From NCBI GenBank assembly GCA_024636215.1, contig JAGXHL010000083.1:1-6125 (forward strand): a stretch of 6,125 nt of DNA. Reading direction: 5' to 3'. Shown one piece after another: positions 1 through 5,267 of this stretch. The stretch comes from Deltaproteobacteria bacterium (lineage in GTDB: Bacteria; Desulfobacterota; Desulfuromonadia; Desulfuromonadales; BM103). A program made the translations under genes and the position numbers. The notes beneath the pieces were generated by a model. The model worked only from the letters and a program-made list of their open reading frames with translations, did no database searches and was not told the origin of the DNA. Numbering within the stretch: position 1 is the stretch's first letter; each line of letters starts with the position of its first letter.

Positions 1-221
1 ACCCCTGCATTGATGACTGTAACATTGTATCCTGACTGCAGCAGTGCTTCTTGCAACTGTACCGGGAAGGCCTCCTCTGCCGCTAAACCGTAGCCTGCTG
101 TCAGGCTGTCGCCCAGAACCAGGAGACGATTTGTGGATTCTGTTGTATTATTGGCAAATGAATATTGAACACAGCAGGTGAGGGCAAGGAGCAATGCCAA
201 ATGAATTTTTATAAAATACAT
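1..221 (-). CDS. tesA: TesA-type SGNH hydrolase (arylesterase / acyl-CoA thioesterase I / lysophospholipase), N-terminal part
   Basis: This is the first 73 codons of a secreted esterase; the rest lies beyond the left edge of the window. Residues 1-23 form a signal peptide: a short start with Lys5, a Leu/Ala-rich core, and a likely signal peptidase I site after SFA (residues 21-23). The mature part opens with SGNH block I, VLGDSLTAGYG at residues 35-45, where Ser39 is the expected nucleophile. NAGV at 71-74, at the cut edge, is the start of block II, whose Gly is part of the oxyanion hole. Family members hydrolyse thioesters, aryl esters and lysophospholipids in the periplasm. The start at 219-221 is supported by AGGA (minus strand, 228-231) six bases upstream. 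The gene diverges from the ABC ATPase gene as in E. coli tesA/ybbA, which strengthens the name. The catalytic Asp/His block V cannot be seen, so activity is inferred. Confidence 0.9.
   Translation of the reverse strand, partial: MYFIKIHLALLLALTCCVQYSFANNTTESTNRLLVLGDSLTAGYGLAAEEAFPVQLQEALLQSGYNVTVINAG
210..215 (+). promoter_or_regulatory. Possible -10 element for the ybbA-ybbP operon
   Basis: TATAAA lies in an AT-rich stretch (about 201-219) inside the 5' end of tesA on the opposite strand. It would place a transcription start near 222, giving a very short leader that begins at the Shine-Dalgarno sequence. No good -35 hexamer is visible at the proper distance, so this is weak. Any ybbA promoter must lie within tesA coding sequence because there is no other space. 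Confidence 0.25.
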
Positions 222-231
222 GAGAAGTCCT
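222..231. promoter_or_regulatory. Back-to-back ribosome binding sites between divergent tesA and ybbA starts
   Basis: The 10 bases between the two start codons appear to be fully used by two Shine-Dalgarno sequences on opposite strands. GAGAAG (222-227, plus) lies 4 bases before the ATG at 232. AGGA (228-231, minus) lies 6 bases before the tesA ATG at 221-219. This supports ATG 232 over the in-frame ATG at 220, which has no Shine-Dalgarno sequence ahead of it and would overlap the tesA start codon. Confidence 0.6.
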
Positions 232-900
232 ATGGTTAAAATCGAAAAACTTTATCTCAGTCTAATCGGTGGGGCCGGTCCGGTTAATATCCTGCGCGGT
301 GTTGATCTGTCGATTGCCGCCGGCGAAACAATCAGCATCGTTGGTCCATCAGGTGCCGGCAAAACGACACTCTTGATGGCCCTCTCCGGACTGGAGAAAC
401 CGACTTCGGGACTGATTCGGGTTGCCGGTGTGGATTTGACCGCCGCCAATGAAGACGGGTTGGCCCGTTTTCGCCGCGAACATGTCGGCATCGTTTTCCA
501 GTCGTTCCACCTGGTACCGACCATGACTGCCCTGGAGAATGTTGCCCTGCCTCTCGAATTTGCCGCAGCTGACGATCCCGCCGGGCAGGCCAAAGCAGCC
601 CTGGAGAAAACCGGGCTTGGCAACCGCCTCGGCCACTTTCCAGGGGAGCTCTCCGGCGGCGAGCAACAACGGGTGGCCCTTGCCAGGGCTTTTGTCGCCA
701 GACCGTCACTGCTTCTGGCGGATGAACCAACCGGCAACCTTGATCATGAAACCGGCAAAATGGTAATGGATCTGCTCTTTGATCTCCAGAGTGAACAGAA
801 CACCACTCTGGTTCTGGTTACCCATGACAAGGCTCTTGCCTCGCGCTGTCATCGTTCCATCCACATGCTCGACGGTCAACTCACAGGAGGTATTACGTGA
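232..900 (+). CDS. ybbA: YbbA-type ABC transporter ATP-binding protein (LolD/MacB-like family)
   Basis: This 222-residue cytoplasmic ATPase powers the permease encoded immediately downstream. All ABC nucleotide-binding motifs are present and intact: Walker A GPSGAGKT (38-45), Q-loop Gln90, signature LSGGEQQR (140-147), Walker B LLADE (161-165), D-loop GNLD (168-171) and the switch histidine in VTHD (His198). The length and the EPTGNLD sequence are typical of the LolD/MacB/FtsE class, whose partners are FtsX-fold permeases that do mechanical work on the periplasmic side rather than classical uptake. Divergence from tesA and overlap with a YbbP-like permease place it in the YbbA subgroup. The substrate is unknown; lipid or other hydrophobic molecules are suggested only by the TesA neighbour. 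I use ATG 232 because it has a Shine-Dalgarno sequence; an upstream in-frame ATG at 220 would add four residues. The stop codon overlaps the next gene's start. Confidence 0.92.
   Translation: MVKIEKLYLSLIGGAGPVNILRGVDLSIAAGETISIVGPSGAGKTTLLMALSGLEKPTSGLIRVAGVDLTAANEDGLARFRREHVGIVFQSFHLVPTMTALENVALPLEFAAADDPAGQAKAALEKTGLGNRLGHFPGELSGGEQQRVALARAFVARPSLLLADEPTGNLDHETGKMVMDLLFDLQSEQNTTLVLVTHDKALASRCHRSIHMLDGQLTGGIT
885..890 (+). promoter_or_regulatory. Shine-Dalgarno sequence for the ybbP-like gene inside ybbA
   Basis: AGGAGG lies within the last codons of ybbA, 6 bases before a GTG start at 897-899. It decides the GTG start, which overlaps the ybbA stop (TGA 898-900). The arrangement suggests translational coupling, giving matched amounts of ATPase and permease. 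Confidence 0.8.
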
Positions 901-3425
901 GCGACCCTTATATTCTACCACAGGCTTTGCGCCTGGTCAGACGCGAAATGCGCGGCGGTCTGCGTAGTTTCGCTGTCTTTTTAACCTGCCTTTTCCTTGG
1001 TGTCTTCGCAATAAGTGCGATCGGTTCGTTTATTGAATCCGCAAAATCAGGCCTGCTTGCGGATGCCAGCGCCCTGCTCGGCGGTGATTTTGAAGTCCAT
1101 CTGGCCCATCGGCAACTCCCTGCCGAAGTACTCGACTTTCTCGGCACGCGCGGTGAGCTGTCACACGTCATGAATATGCGCACCATGGCTGTTGCCGGGA
1201 ATGAATCCAAACGTGTTCTCGTCGAGCTAAAAGCCGTTGATAATCTCTATCCCCTCTATGGCCGGATTGGCATTGATCCACAACAATCGATTGAAGAGGC
1301 GCTGAGTATCAGCGATGAATTCGGGGCCCTGGTTGAACAACCCCTGCTGAGTCGATTGAATATCCAAACAGGTGATCTGGTCAAGGTCGGTTCCGCGGAA
1401 TTCCGGATTCGCGGCATCATCACCACTGAACCGGACCGAACCTTGCGAGCCTTCAATCTTGGCCCACGTTTTATGACCAGCCTTGCCGGCCTCACTGCCA
1501 CTGGCCTGGTGCAGCCTGGCAGCATGGTTTACCACGATTACCGGCTGCGTTTGCCCGATCGAACCACTGCTGATCAGCTTAAAGAAGAGTTGCAAACCCG
1601 ATTCCCGGAAGCCGGTTGGCGTTTACGCACATGGCGTGAGGCATCGCCACGAGTGCAGTTTTTTCTCGACCGGATGAACCAGAACCTGACGCTGATCGGA
1701 CTCTGCGCCCTGCTGGTTGGAGGTCTCGGCGTTTCCGGTGCGGTTCGCGGCTATCTGACCGGCAAGATTACCCACATTGCGACCATGAAATGCCTTGGTG
1801 CGCCGGGCAGGCTGATATTTACGACCTACCTGATACAGGTTCTTTATCTGGGCGTTCTTGGATCAACAGCAGGCCTGATCTGCGGCGCGGCCCTGCCCTA
1901 TCTTCTCAAGTGGCTCATTGGTGAGCATCTGCCGGTACCGCTGGCACCTGCGATTCACTGGTACGTATTATTGAAAGCAGCCCTGTTTGGCTTATTGATT
2001 GCTCTGGTTTTTTCTCTCAAAGCCTTGGGAATCACCAGAAGAGTCTCTCCTGCGGTACTGTTTCGCGGTTACAGCGACAATACTGACCAGAATCCGGGTA
2101 CAAGTATCCGTGTGGCGATTGCTATCGCCGCCATCAGTCTTGCCACAATCGCGGTGTTGACCAGCACAGATCAAAGAATGGCGTTCTGGTTTGTTTGCGG
2201 GGCAACGCTCTGTTTCGGCATCTTCCGCTTTGTCTCTGCCGCAGTCGTCAGATTGGCCAGACATCTGCCGAGGCCAAAGAGCCCTTCCTTGCGACTAGGT
2301 CTCGCCAACATCCACCGGCGCGGATCTCCCGCAGGGAGTGCCGTTTTCTCACTTGGACTCGGACTGACGGCCCTGGTCATTATCGTCCTGGTCCAGGCCA
2401 ATCTTGGCGACATGGTCAACGAGACCGTGCCCGATGAAGCGCCCTCGTTCTTCTTCCTCGACCTGCAAACTCACCAGGTTGAAAGCTTCCAGGAAATCGC
2501 AGAAAGTTTGCCGGGCATTCAGAAAATCGAGCACTATCCAACCTTGCGAGGTCGCATCACGGCCATAGCCGGGACACCAGTCAGTGTTGCAAAAATCGCT
2601 CAGGAGGTTCGTTGGGCAGTGCGGGGTGATCGATTCCTGAGTTATGCGGCAGAAATGCCGGCTGACACGCAAATTGTCGGCGGCAAATGGTGGCCCGTCA
2701 ATTATTCAGGTGATCCGCAGGTTTCGATTACATCAGATATCGCCGAGGGGTTCGGTGTCGAGGTCGGCGACACTTTGACCGTCAATGTCCTCGGACGCGA
2801 AGTCACGGCAATAATCAGCAGCCTGAGAAAAGTAGACTGGTCCAGCCTTGACCTGAATTTCGCCATACTGCTCTCACCAGGTGTCCTCGAGAATGCTCCG
2901 CAGACACATATAGCAACAATCCAGGTGCCTCCTGACCAGGAAGAAACGGCTTTTGCAGCAATTACCGAGTCCTTTCCGAATGTCTCCGCAATCAGTACCC
3001 GGGAGATCCTGAAAAATGTATCCAGCACCCTTGACCGGATCGGCATCGCTTTTCGAAGCATGGCCGCCATCGCCTTGTTCACAGGCTTTCTGGTTCTGGC
3101 TGGAGCCGTTTCTGCCGATCAGCATAAACGTATACACGATGCAGTGATTTTCAAAGTCTGCGGTGCGACACGCTTCGATATCCTGGGAGCTTTTGCCGCA
3201 GAGTTTCTGATGCTTGGCCTGATTTCCGGTACAATCAGCGCTGTCGTCGGCAGCCTGGCAGCTTTGGGAATTCTGCATGGGTTGATGAACATGAGCTTTG
3301 CCCTGCATCCTTATGCGATTATCATGACGATTCTAAGCGGGATCGTTTTGACGCTGTTGCTAGGATTACTTGGCACATGGAAGGCGCTGGGGCAGAAGCC
3401 CGCGACGTATCTACGGGGAGAGTAA
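897..3425 (+). CDS. ybbP: YbbP-type ABC transporter permease (FtsX/MacB-like, two FtsX domains)
   Basis: This 842-residue inner-membrane protein is the permease partner of the YbbA ATPase. About ten hydrophobic segments can be read, near residues 24-45, 264-285, 310-335, 357-378, 405-422, 428-450, 481-502, 717-739, 765-792 and 805-826. Large soluble regions at about 50-255 and 505-715 are the expected periplasmic domains. The layout is a duplicated FtsX unit, each half ending in helices that contain a KCLGA/KVCGA-type cytoplasmic coupling motif (KCLGAPG at 298-304; KVCGATR at 753-759). The segment RKVDWSSLDLNF (644-655) resembles a conserved stretch of the YbbP family. The length is close to E. 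coli YbbP, which is about 800 residues. Translation starts at GTG 897 behind AGGAGG and overlaps ybbA. The substrate is not established; moving or extracting hydrophobic molecules at the periplasmic face is an inference from related LolCDE and MacB systems. Confidence 0.92.
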   Translation: MSDPYILPQALRLVRREMRGGLRSFAVFLTCLFLGVFAISAIGSFIESAKSGLLADASALLGGDFEVHLAHRQLPAEVLDFLGTRGELSHVMNMRTMAVAGNESKRVLVELKAVDNLYPLYGRIGIDPQQSIEEALSISDEFGALVEQPLLSRLNIQTGDLVKVGSAEFRIRGIITTEPDRTLRAFNLGPRFMTSLAGLTATGLVQPGSMVYHDYRLRLPDRTTADQLKEELQTRFPEAGWRLRTWREASPRVQFFLDRMNQNLTLIGLCALLVGGLGVSGAVRGYLTGKITHIATMKCLGAPGRLIFTTYLIQVLYLGVLGSTAGLICGAALPYLLKWLIGEHLPVPLAPAIHWYVLLKAALFGLLIALVFSLKALGITRRVSPAVLFRGYSDNTDQNPGTSIRVAIAIAAISLATIAVLTSTDQRMAFWFVCGATLCFGIFRFVSAAVVRLARHLPRPKSPSLRLGLANIHRRGSPAGSAVFSLGLGLTALVIIVLVQANLGDMVNETVPDEAPSFFFLDLQTHQVESFQEIAESLPGIQKIEHYPTLRGRITAIAGTPVSVAKIAQEVRWAVRGDRFLSYAAEMPADTQIVGGKWWPVNYSGDPQVSITSDIAEGFGVEVGDTLTVNVLGREVTAIISSLRKVDWSSLDLNFAILLSPGVLENAPQTHIATIQVPPDQEETAFAAITESFPNVSAISTREILKNVSSTLDRIGIAFRSMAAIALFTGFLVLAGAVSADQHKRIHDAVIFKVCGATRFDILGAFAAEFLMLGLISGTISAVVGSLAALGILHGLMNMSFALHPYAIIMTILSGIVLTLLLGLLGTWKALGQKPATYLRGE

Positions 3426-3516
3426 CGATTGAATTTCGCTCCAGCCGCCTCATGGCCGGCTCATGGATAGTTCGCCATGCTCCCAGCAGCGGTCGTGGAC
3501 GAGAGGTCCGTACGCA
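3426..3516. other. Convergent intergenic gap with overlapping inverted repeats
   Basis: This 91-base gap separates the ends of the plus-strand permease and minus-strand rhodanese genes. AGCCGCC (3443-3449) can pair with GGCCGGCT (3454-3461) with one bulged base and a TCAT loop. CATGG (3462-3466) can pair with CCATG (3475-3479). GGAC and GTCC also flank a 5-base loop around 3494-3506. The first two hairpins are adjacent and could stop or shield transcription from either side. No run of T follows them on either strand, so a standard intrinsic terminator is not demonstrated. Confidence 0.4.
3457..3471 (+). repeat. 15-bp direct repeat, copy 1
   Basis: CGGCTCATGGATAGT occurs here and again, identical and in the same orientation, at 4936-4950. 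Both copies lie outside genes. The identity ends abruptly on both sides. The copy overlaps the hairpins of the convergent gap. Confidence 0.7.
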
Positions 3517-3903
3517 TCACGCCTTGGTCTCTACCGCACCGCCCGCCTGTTTCCATGCATCAAAACCCCCTTCAATATGACAGACGTTTTTCATGCCCAT
3601 TTTTTGCGCGACATCGGTAGCCAGAGCAGAACGCCAGCCAAGGTTGCAATAGAAGATGAAGCGTTTTTCCTCGGTAAAGATTTTGTGATGATAAGGGCTC
3701 TCCGCATCAATCCAGAATTCCAGGAGTCCGCGCGGGCAGTGAAAAGCTCCTGGGATTTTGCCTTCCCGCTTAAGCTCGCGCACATCGCGCAAATCGACAA
3801 AAACCACATCAGAGGATGAAAGCTCGGCAATCGCCTCTTCTGCAGAAATATCCACGATGCGTTCTTCTGCATCGGCAACCAGTTCCTTATAGCTGACGCT
3901 CAT
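3517..3903 (-). CDS. Single-domain rhodanese-like sulfurtransferase
   Basis: This 128-residue cytoplasmic protein has no signal peptide. It shows the rhodanese fold landmarks: VDLRDVREL (36-44), with the conserved Asp and Arg; a GAFHCPRG turn (52-59) followed by LEFWID (61-66); an active-site loop that starts at Cys86 and closes with Arg91 (CNLGWR, the C-x4-R pattern); and EGGFDAW (111-117) near the C-terminus. Family members carry a persulfide on the active cysteine and pass sulfane sulfur to thiols, cyanide or other acceptors. The physiological acceptor here is unknown. The start at 3903 is chosen because AAGGAG (minus strand, 3918-3913) lies nine bases ahead; an in-frame ATG at 3978 would add 25 residues but has no good Shine-Dalgarno sequence and falls outside the conserved domain. 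The gene lies 98 bases after the EamA-type transporter on the same strand and may share its transcript. Confidence 0.88.
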   Translation of the reverse strand: MSVSYKELVADAEERIVDISAEEAIAELSSSDVVFVDLRDVRELKREGKIPGAFHCPRGLLEFWIDAESPYHHKIFTEEKRFIFYCNLGWRSALATDVAQKMGMKNVCHIEGGFDAWKQAGGAVETKA

Positions 3904-3912
3904 GTCTTTATA

Positions 3913-3918
3913 CTCCTT
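3913..3918 (-). promoter_or_regulatory. Shine-Dalgarno sequence that sets the rhodanese start
   Basis: AAGGAG on the minus strand is followed by a 9-base spacer and ATG at 3903-3901. It favours this start over the in-frame ATG at 3978. Confidence 0.7.
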
Positions 3919-4001
3919 ATCGTTGCATATCCACGAAGGTAATAGACCCAACCTTTCCTTAACAGAGAAGTCTTTCATTGTCCAGATAACACCATAATTT
4001 C

Positions 4002-4907
4002 TCAGACTTGCCGGGCTCTTAAAAATCTGTGACTCATCAACGGCCAGGCTTCCGCGACAATCATGCCCGCAACAATCAAGCCGCCGCCAAACCAGCCGAT
4101 CACGGTCAAACGGTCTCCGGCCAGCCAGACGGAAAAAATCGTTGCGAAAACAGGTTCAAGCGTGTAGATCAAGGCCGCACGGGTCGGCGTGGTACGATTC
4201 TGAAATTTGGTCATTGCCCAGAAGGCGTAGGCTGTCGCGAAAACCGAGGTAATGATGAGCGCAAAGGTCAGTGAACTGGTCCAACTCTGCGGCCAGGAGA
4301 CCGGTTCAAAAGCCAGGCTGCCAAAACAGCCGAGCACAGCCATGGTGGCAATCTGCACAAAGGTCAGAGCCCGTGCATCATAGCCTCTGGTAAAGGCATC
4401 AAGCCCGATGACGTGCAGAGCAACAAAGCCGGAGCAGATCACGACCAGAAAATCACCGAAGTTGATTGCCCAGGGGGTATGCCAGGTCAGCATGAAGAGG
4501 CCGATCAAAGCCAGGCCAACGCCGATTTTCGAACCGATGGCGGCCGGTTTCTTCAGGAGCGGACCGGCCATCAGCGGCACCCAGACCACACCGAGGCCTG
4601 TCAGAAACCCGGCATGGGCCGAGGAAGTCCGCTCCAGCCCGAAGGTCTGAAAGAGATAAGAGAGAAACAGTAATGTTCCGAGCAGAATACCAATGCGCCA
4701 ACCCCGTCGATCGAGAGAGGCAAAACCTCTGCGGCCGGCGATAAACCCCAGGAGAATCGCCGCCATGGCAAAGCGCACCCAGAGGAAGGCCATAACCGGC
4801 ATCTCGGTGATTGCATCTTTGACAATCGGAAATGTTGCACCCCAGAAAAGGGTGACGGTTGCCAACATGAATTCGGCAAAGAATTGCTGTTTATTCCTCT
4901 GGTGCAT
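4002..4907 (-). CDS. EamA/DMT-superfamily membrane transporter (RhaT/YdcZ-like exporter family)
   Basis: This 301-residue integral inner-membrane protein has about ten predicted helices arranged as two EamA repeats, roughly 14-140 and 152-286. Typical EamA features are the WGATFPIVK motif in helix 1 (22-30), the AHAGFLTGLGVVWVPL helix (97-112) and the second-repeat signature around TRAALIYTLEPVFATIFSV (242-260), followed by a final Gly-rich helix (GWFGGGLIVAGMIVAE, 271-286). Basic residues lie at both ends (KQQ near 6-8; RFLRAR 294-299), which fits N-in/C-in topology. Family members mostly export amino acids, nucleosides or other small metabolites by proton or drug exchange; the substrate cannot be read from sequence. 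The start at 4907 gives full helix 1 but has only a weak AAGTGA ahead of it; ATG at codon 14 is an alternative that looks no better. The neighbouring rhodanese gene lies downstream on the same strand. Confidence 0.9.
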   Translation of the reverse strand: MHQRNKQQFFAEFMLATVTLFWGATFPIVKDAITEMPVMAFLWVRFAMAAILLGFIAGRRGFASLDRRGWRIGILLGTLLFLSYLFQTFGLERTSSAHAGFLTGLGVVWVPLMAGPLLKKPAAIGSKIGVGLALIGLFMLTWHTPWAINFGDFLVVICSGFVALHVIGLDAFTRGYDARALTFVQIATMAVLGCFGSLAFEPVSWPQSWTSSLTFALIITSVFATAYAFWAMTKFQNRTTPTRAALIYTLEPVFATIFSVWLAGDRLTVIGWFGGGLIVAGMIVAEAWPLMSHRFLRARQV

Positions 4908-4935
4908 GTAAAATCACTTTGAAAACGCTCGCAGA

Positions 4936-4950
4936 CGGCTCATGGATAGT
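4936..4950 (+). repeat. 15-bp direct repeat, copy 2
   Basis: Identical to 3457-3471 in sequence and orientation. It lies 29 bases upstream of the EamA-type gene's start codon, in the divergent gap, where it would be in the transporter's leader or promoter region. Confidence 0.7.
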
Positions 4951-4955
4951 CCAAC

Positions 4956-4970
4956 AGACTGCTAAAGTCT
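4956..4970. promoter_or_regulatory. Small inverted repeat in the divergent promoter gap (possible operator)
   Basis: AGACT (4956-4960) and AGTCT (4966-4970) are perfect inverted arms around a 5-base centre. They can be extended by ACA/TGT with one bulged base. The site abuts the candidate -35 of the plus-strand promoter and lies upstream of the EamA-type gene, so it could serve as an operator for either. It is short enough to arise by chance, and no regulator gene is visible nearby. Confidence 0.3.
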
Positions 4971-4999
4971 TGTTTCTGACGAAGGCGCTATGGTATAAG
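4970..4999 (+). promoter_or_regulatory. Candidate sigma-70-type promoter for the zinc-ribbon gene
   Basis: TATAAG (4994-4999) is preceded by TG one base upstream (4991-4992), giving an extended -10. A weak TTGTTT (4970-4975) lies 18 bases ahead as -35. Transcription would start near 5006 and leave a leader of about 47 bases before ATG 5053. Confidence 0.45.
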
Positions 5000-5052
5000 C
5001 AGAGGTCCCTGAATTCAATTGTTTTTTCAGTTAAATGGCCTGGGAGTTAGCA

Positions 5053-5208
5053 ATGGATTATATCAGGCGTGAACCGATTGAAATTATTTGTCCCAAGTGT
5101 CGTTACACCGAGATAATTTACCTGCCGATCGAAGATCTGCCACGTTGTCCTCAATGCAATATCCGCATGTCTATTTCTGAGCTTCTCGATGAAGGGAAAT
5201 CATACTAA
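5053..5208 (+). CDS. Small four-cysteine zinc-ribbon protein, 51 residues
   Basis: This small reading frame has a full set of gene signals. ATG 5053 follows GGGAG (5042-5046) with a 6-base spacer, and TAA is at 5206-5208. The product has two paired cysteine knuckles, CPKC (13-16) and CPQC (32-35), separated by 15 residues, the usual spacing of a zinc-ribbon or rubredoxin-like knuckle that binds one zinc ion. The residues between are strand-like (EIIYLPI), and the tail ISELLDEGK (41-49) looks helical. There is no signal peptide or membrane segment, so it should be cytoplasmic. I do not recognise a named family; many bacteria carry such short zinc-ribbon proteins as regulators, adaptors or proteins of unknown role. 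It could share a transcript with the solute-binding protein gene that starts 59 bases downstream, but a strong hairpin lies between them. Existence is well supported; function is unknown. Confidence 0.8.
   Translation: MDYIRREPIEIICPKCRYTEIIYLPIEDLPRCPQCNIRMSISELLDEGKSY
5088..5117 (+). promoter_or_regulatory. Possible internal promoter for the solute-binding protein gene
   Basis: TTGTCC (5088-5093) and GATAAT (5112-5117) are separated by 18 bases, inside the zinc-ribbon gene. They match sigma-70 hexamers at 4 and 5 of 6 positions. Such a promoter would give the solute-binding protein its own transcript with a leader of about 140 bases that includes the 5219-5233 hairpin. The match is modest. 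Confidence 0.25.
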
Positions 5209-5218
5209 ATATTCAAGT

Positions 5219-5233
5219 GCCGAACGGTTCGGC
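5219..5233. repeat. Perfect palindrome/hairpin before the solute-binding protein gene
   Basis: GCCGAAC and GTTCGGC are perfect inverted arms around a single central G. In RNA this would be a 6-bp stem with a 3-base loop. An outer TTCA (5212-5215) / TGAA (5234-5237) pair can extend it past a 3-base bulge. Six Ts follow at 5247-5252, but 13 bases away, too far for a standard terminator. It could be a leader structure, an mRNA-stabilising element or a protein-binding site. Confidence 0.55.
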
Positions 5234-5253
5234 TGAACAATCCCTATTTTTTC

Positions 5254-5260
5254 AAGGAGG
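5254..5260 (+). promoter_or_regulatory. Strong Shine-Dalgarno sequence for the solute-binding protein
   Basis: AAGGAGG lies 7 bases before ATG 5268. It selects this start over the in-frame GTG at 5217, and the chosen start gives a clean signal peptide. A near-perfect site suits a protein made in large amounts. Confidence 0.85.
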
Positions 5261-5267
5261 AACAACC

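Noticed and set aside
220..231. Upstream in-frame ATG at 220 as the ybbA start.
   Set aside because: It has no Shine-Dalgarno sequence and overlaps the tesA start codon; ATG 232 has GAGAAG ahead and gives the usual N-terminus of the family.
252..737. 161-residue open frame on the minus strand opposite ybbA (and shorter ones in the same region).
   Set aside because: It is wholly antisense to a gene with every ABC ATPase motif. The translation is rich in Arg, Pro and Ser, as in an antisense shadow, and shows no domain.
2874..3308. Minus-strand frames of 126-144 residues opposite the 3' half of the permease gene.
   Set aside because: They overlap clearly coding sequence for the conserved FtsX domain and have no recognisable domain or good ribosome site.
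3461..3479. Five-codon minus-strand frame (MANYP, then stop) covering repeat copy 1, as a leader peptide.
   Set aside because: It lies after the rhodanese gene rather than before any minus-strand gene, has no ribosome site, and copy 2 lacks the ATG and frame.
3377..3819. Plus-strand frames running through the convergent gap and opposite the rhodanese gene.
   Set aside because: They overlap the permease end or lie antisense to the rhodanese active-site region, have no Shine-Dalgarno support, and resemble no protein.
3904..3978. N-terminal extension of the rhodanese to ATG 3978.
   Set aside because: There is no good ribosome site before 3978, the added 25 residues are outside the rhodanese fold, and AAGGAG is well placed for ATG 3903.
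5217..5267. GTG 5217 as the start of the solute-binding protein.
   Set aside because: It would put 17 polar residues before the signal peptide and lies in the hairpin; ATG 5268 has AAGGAGG at ideal spacing.
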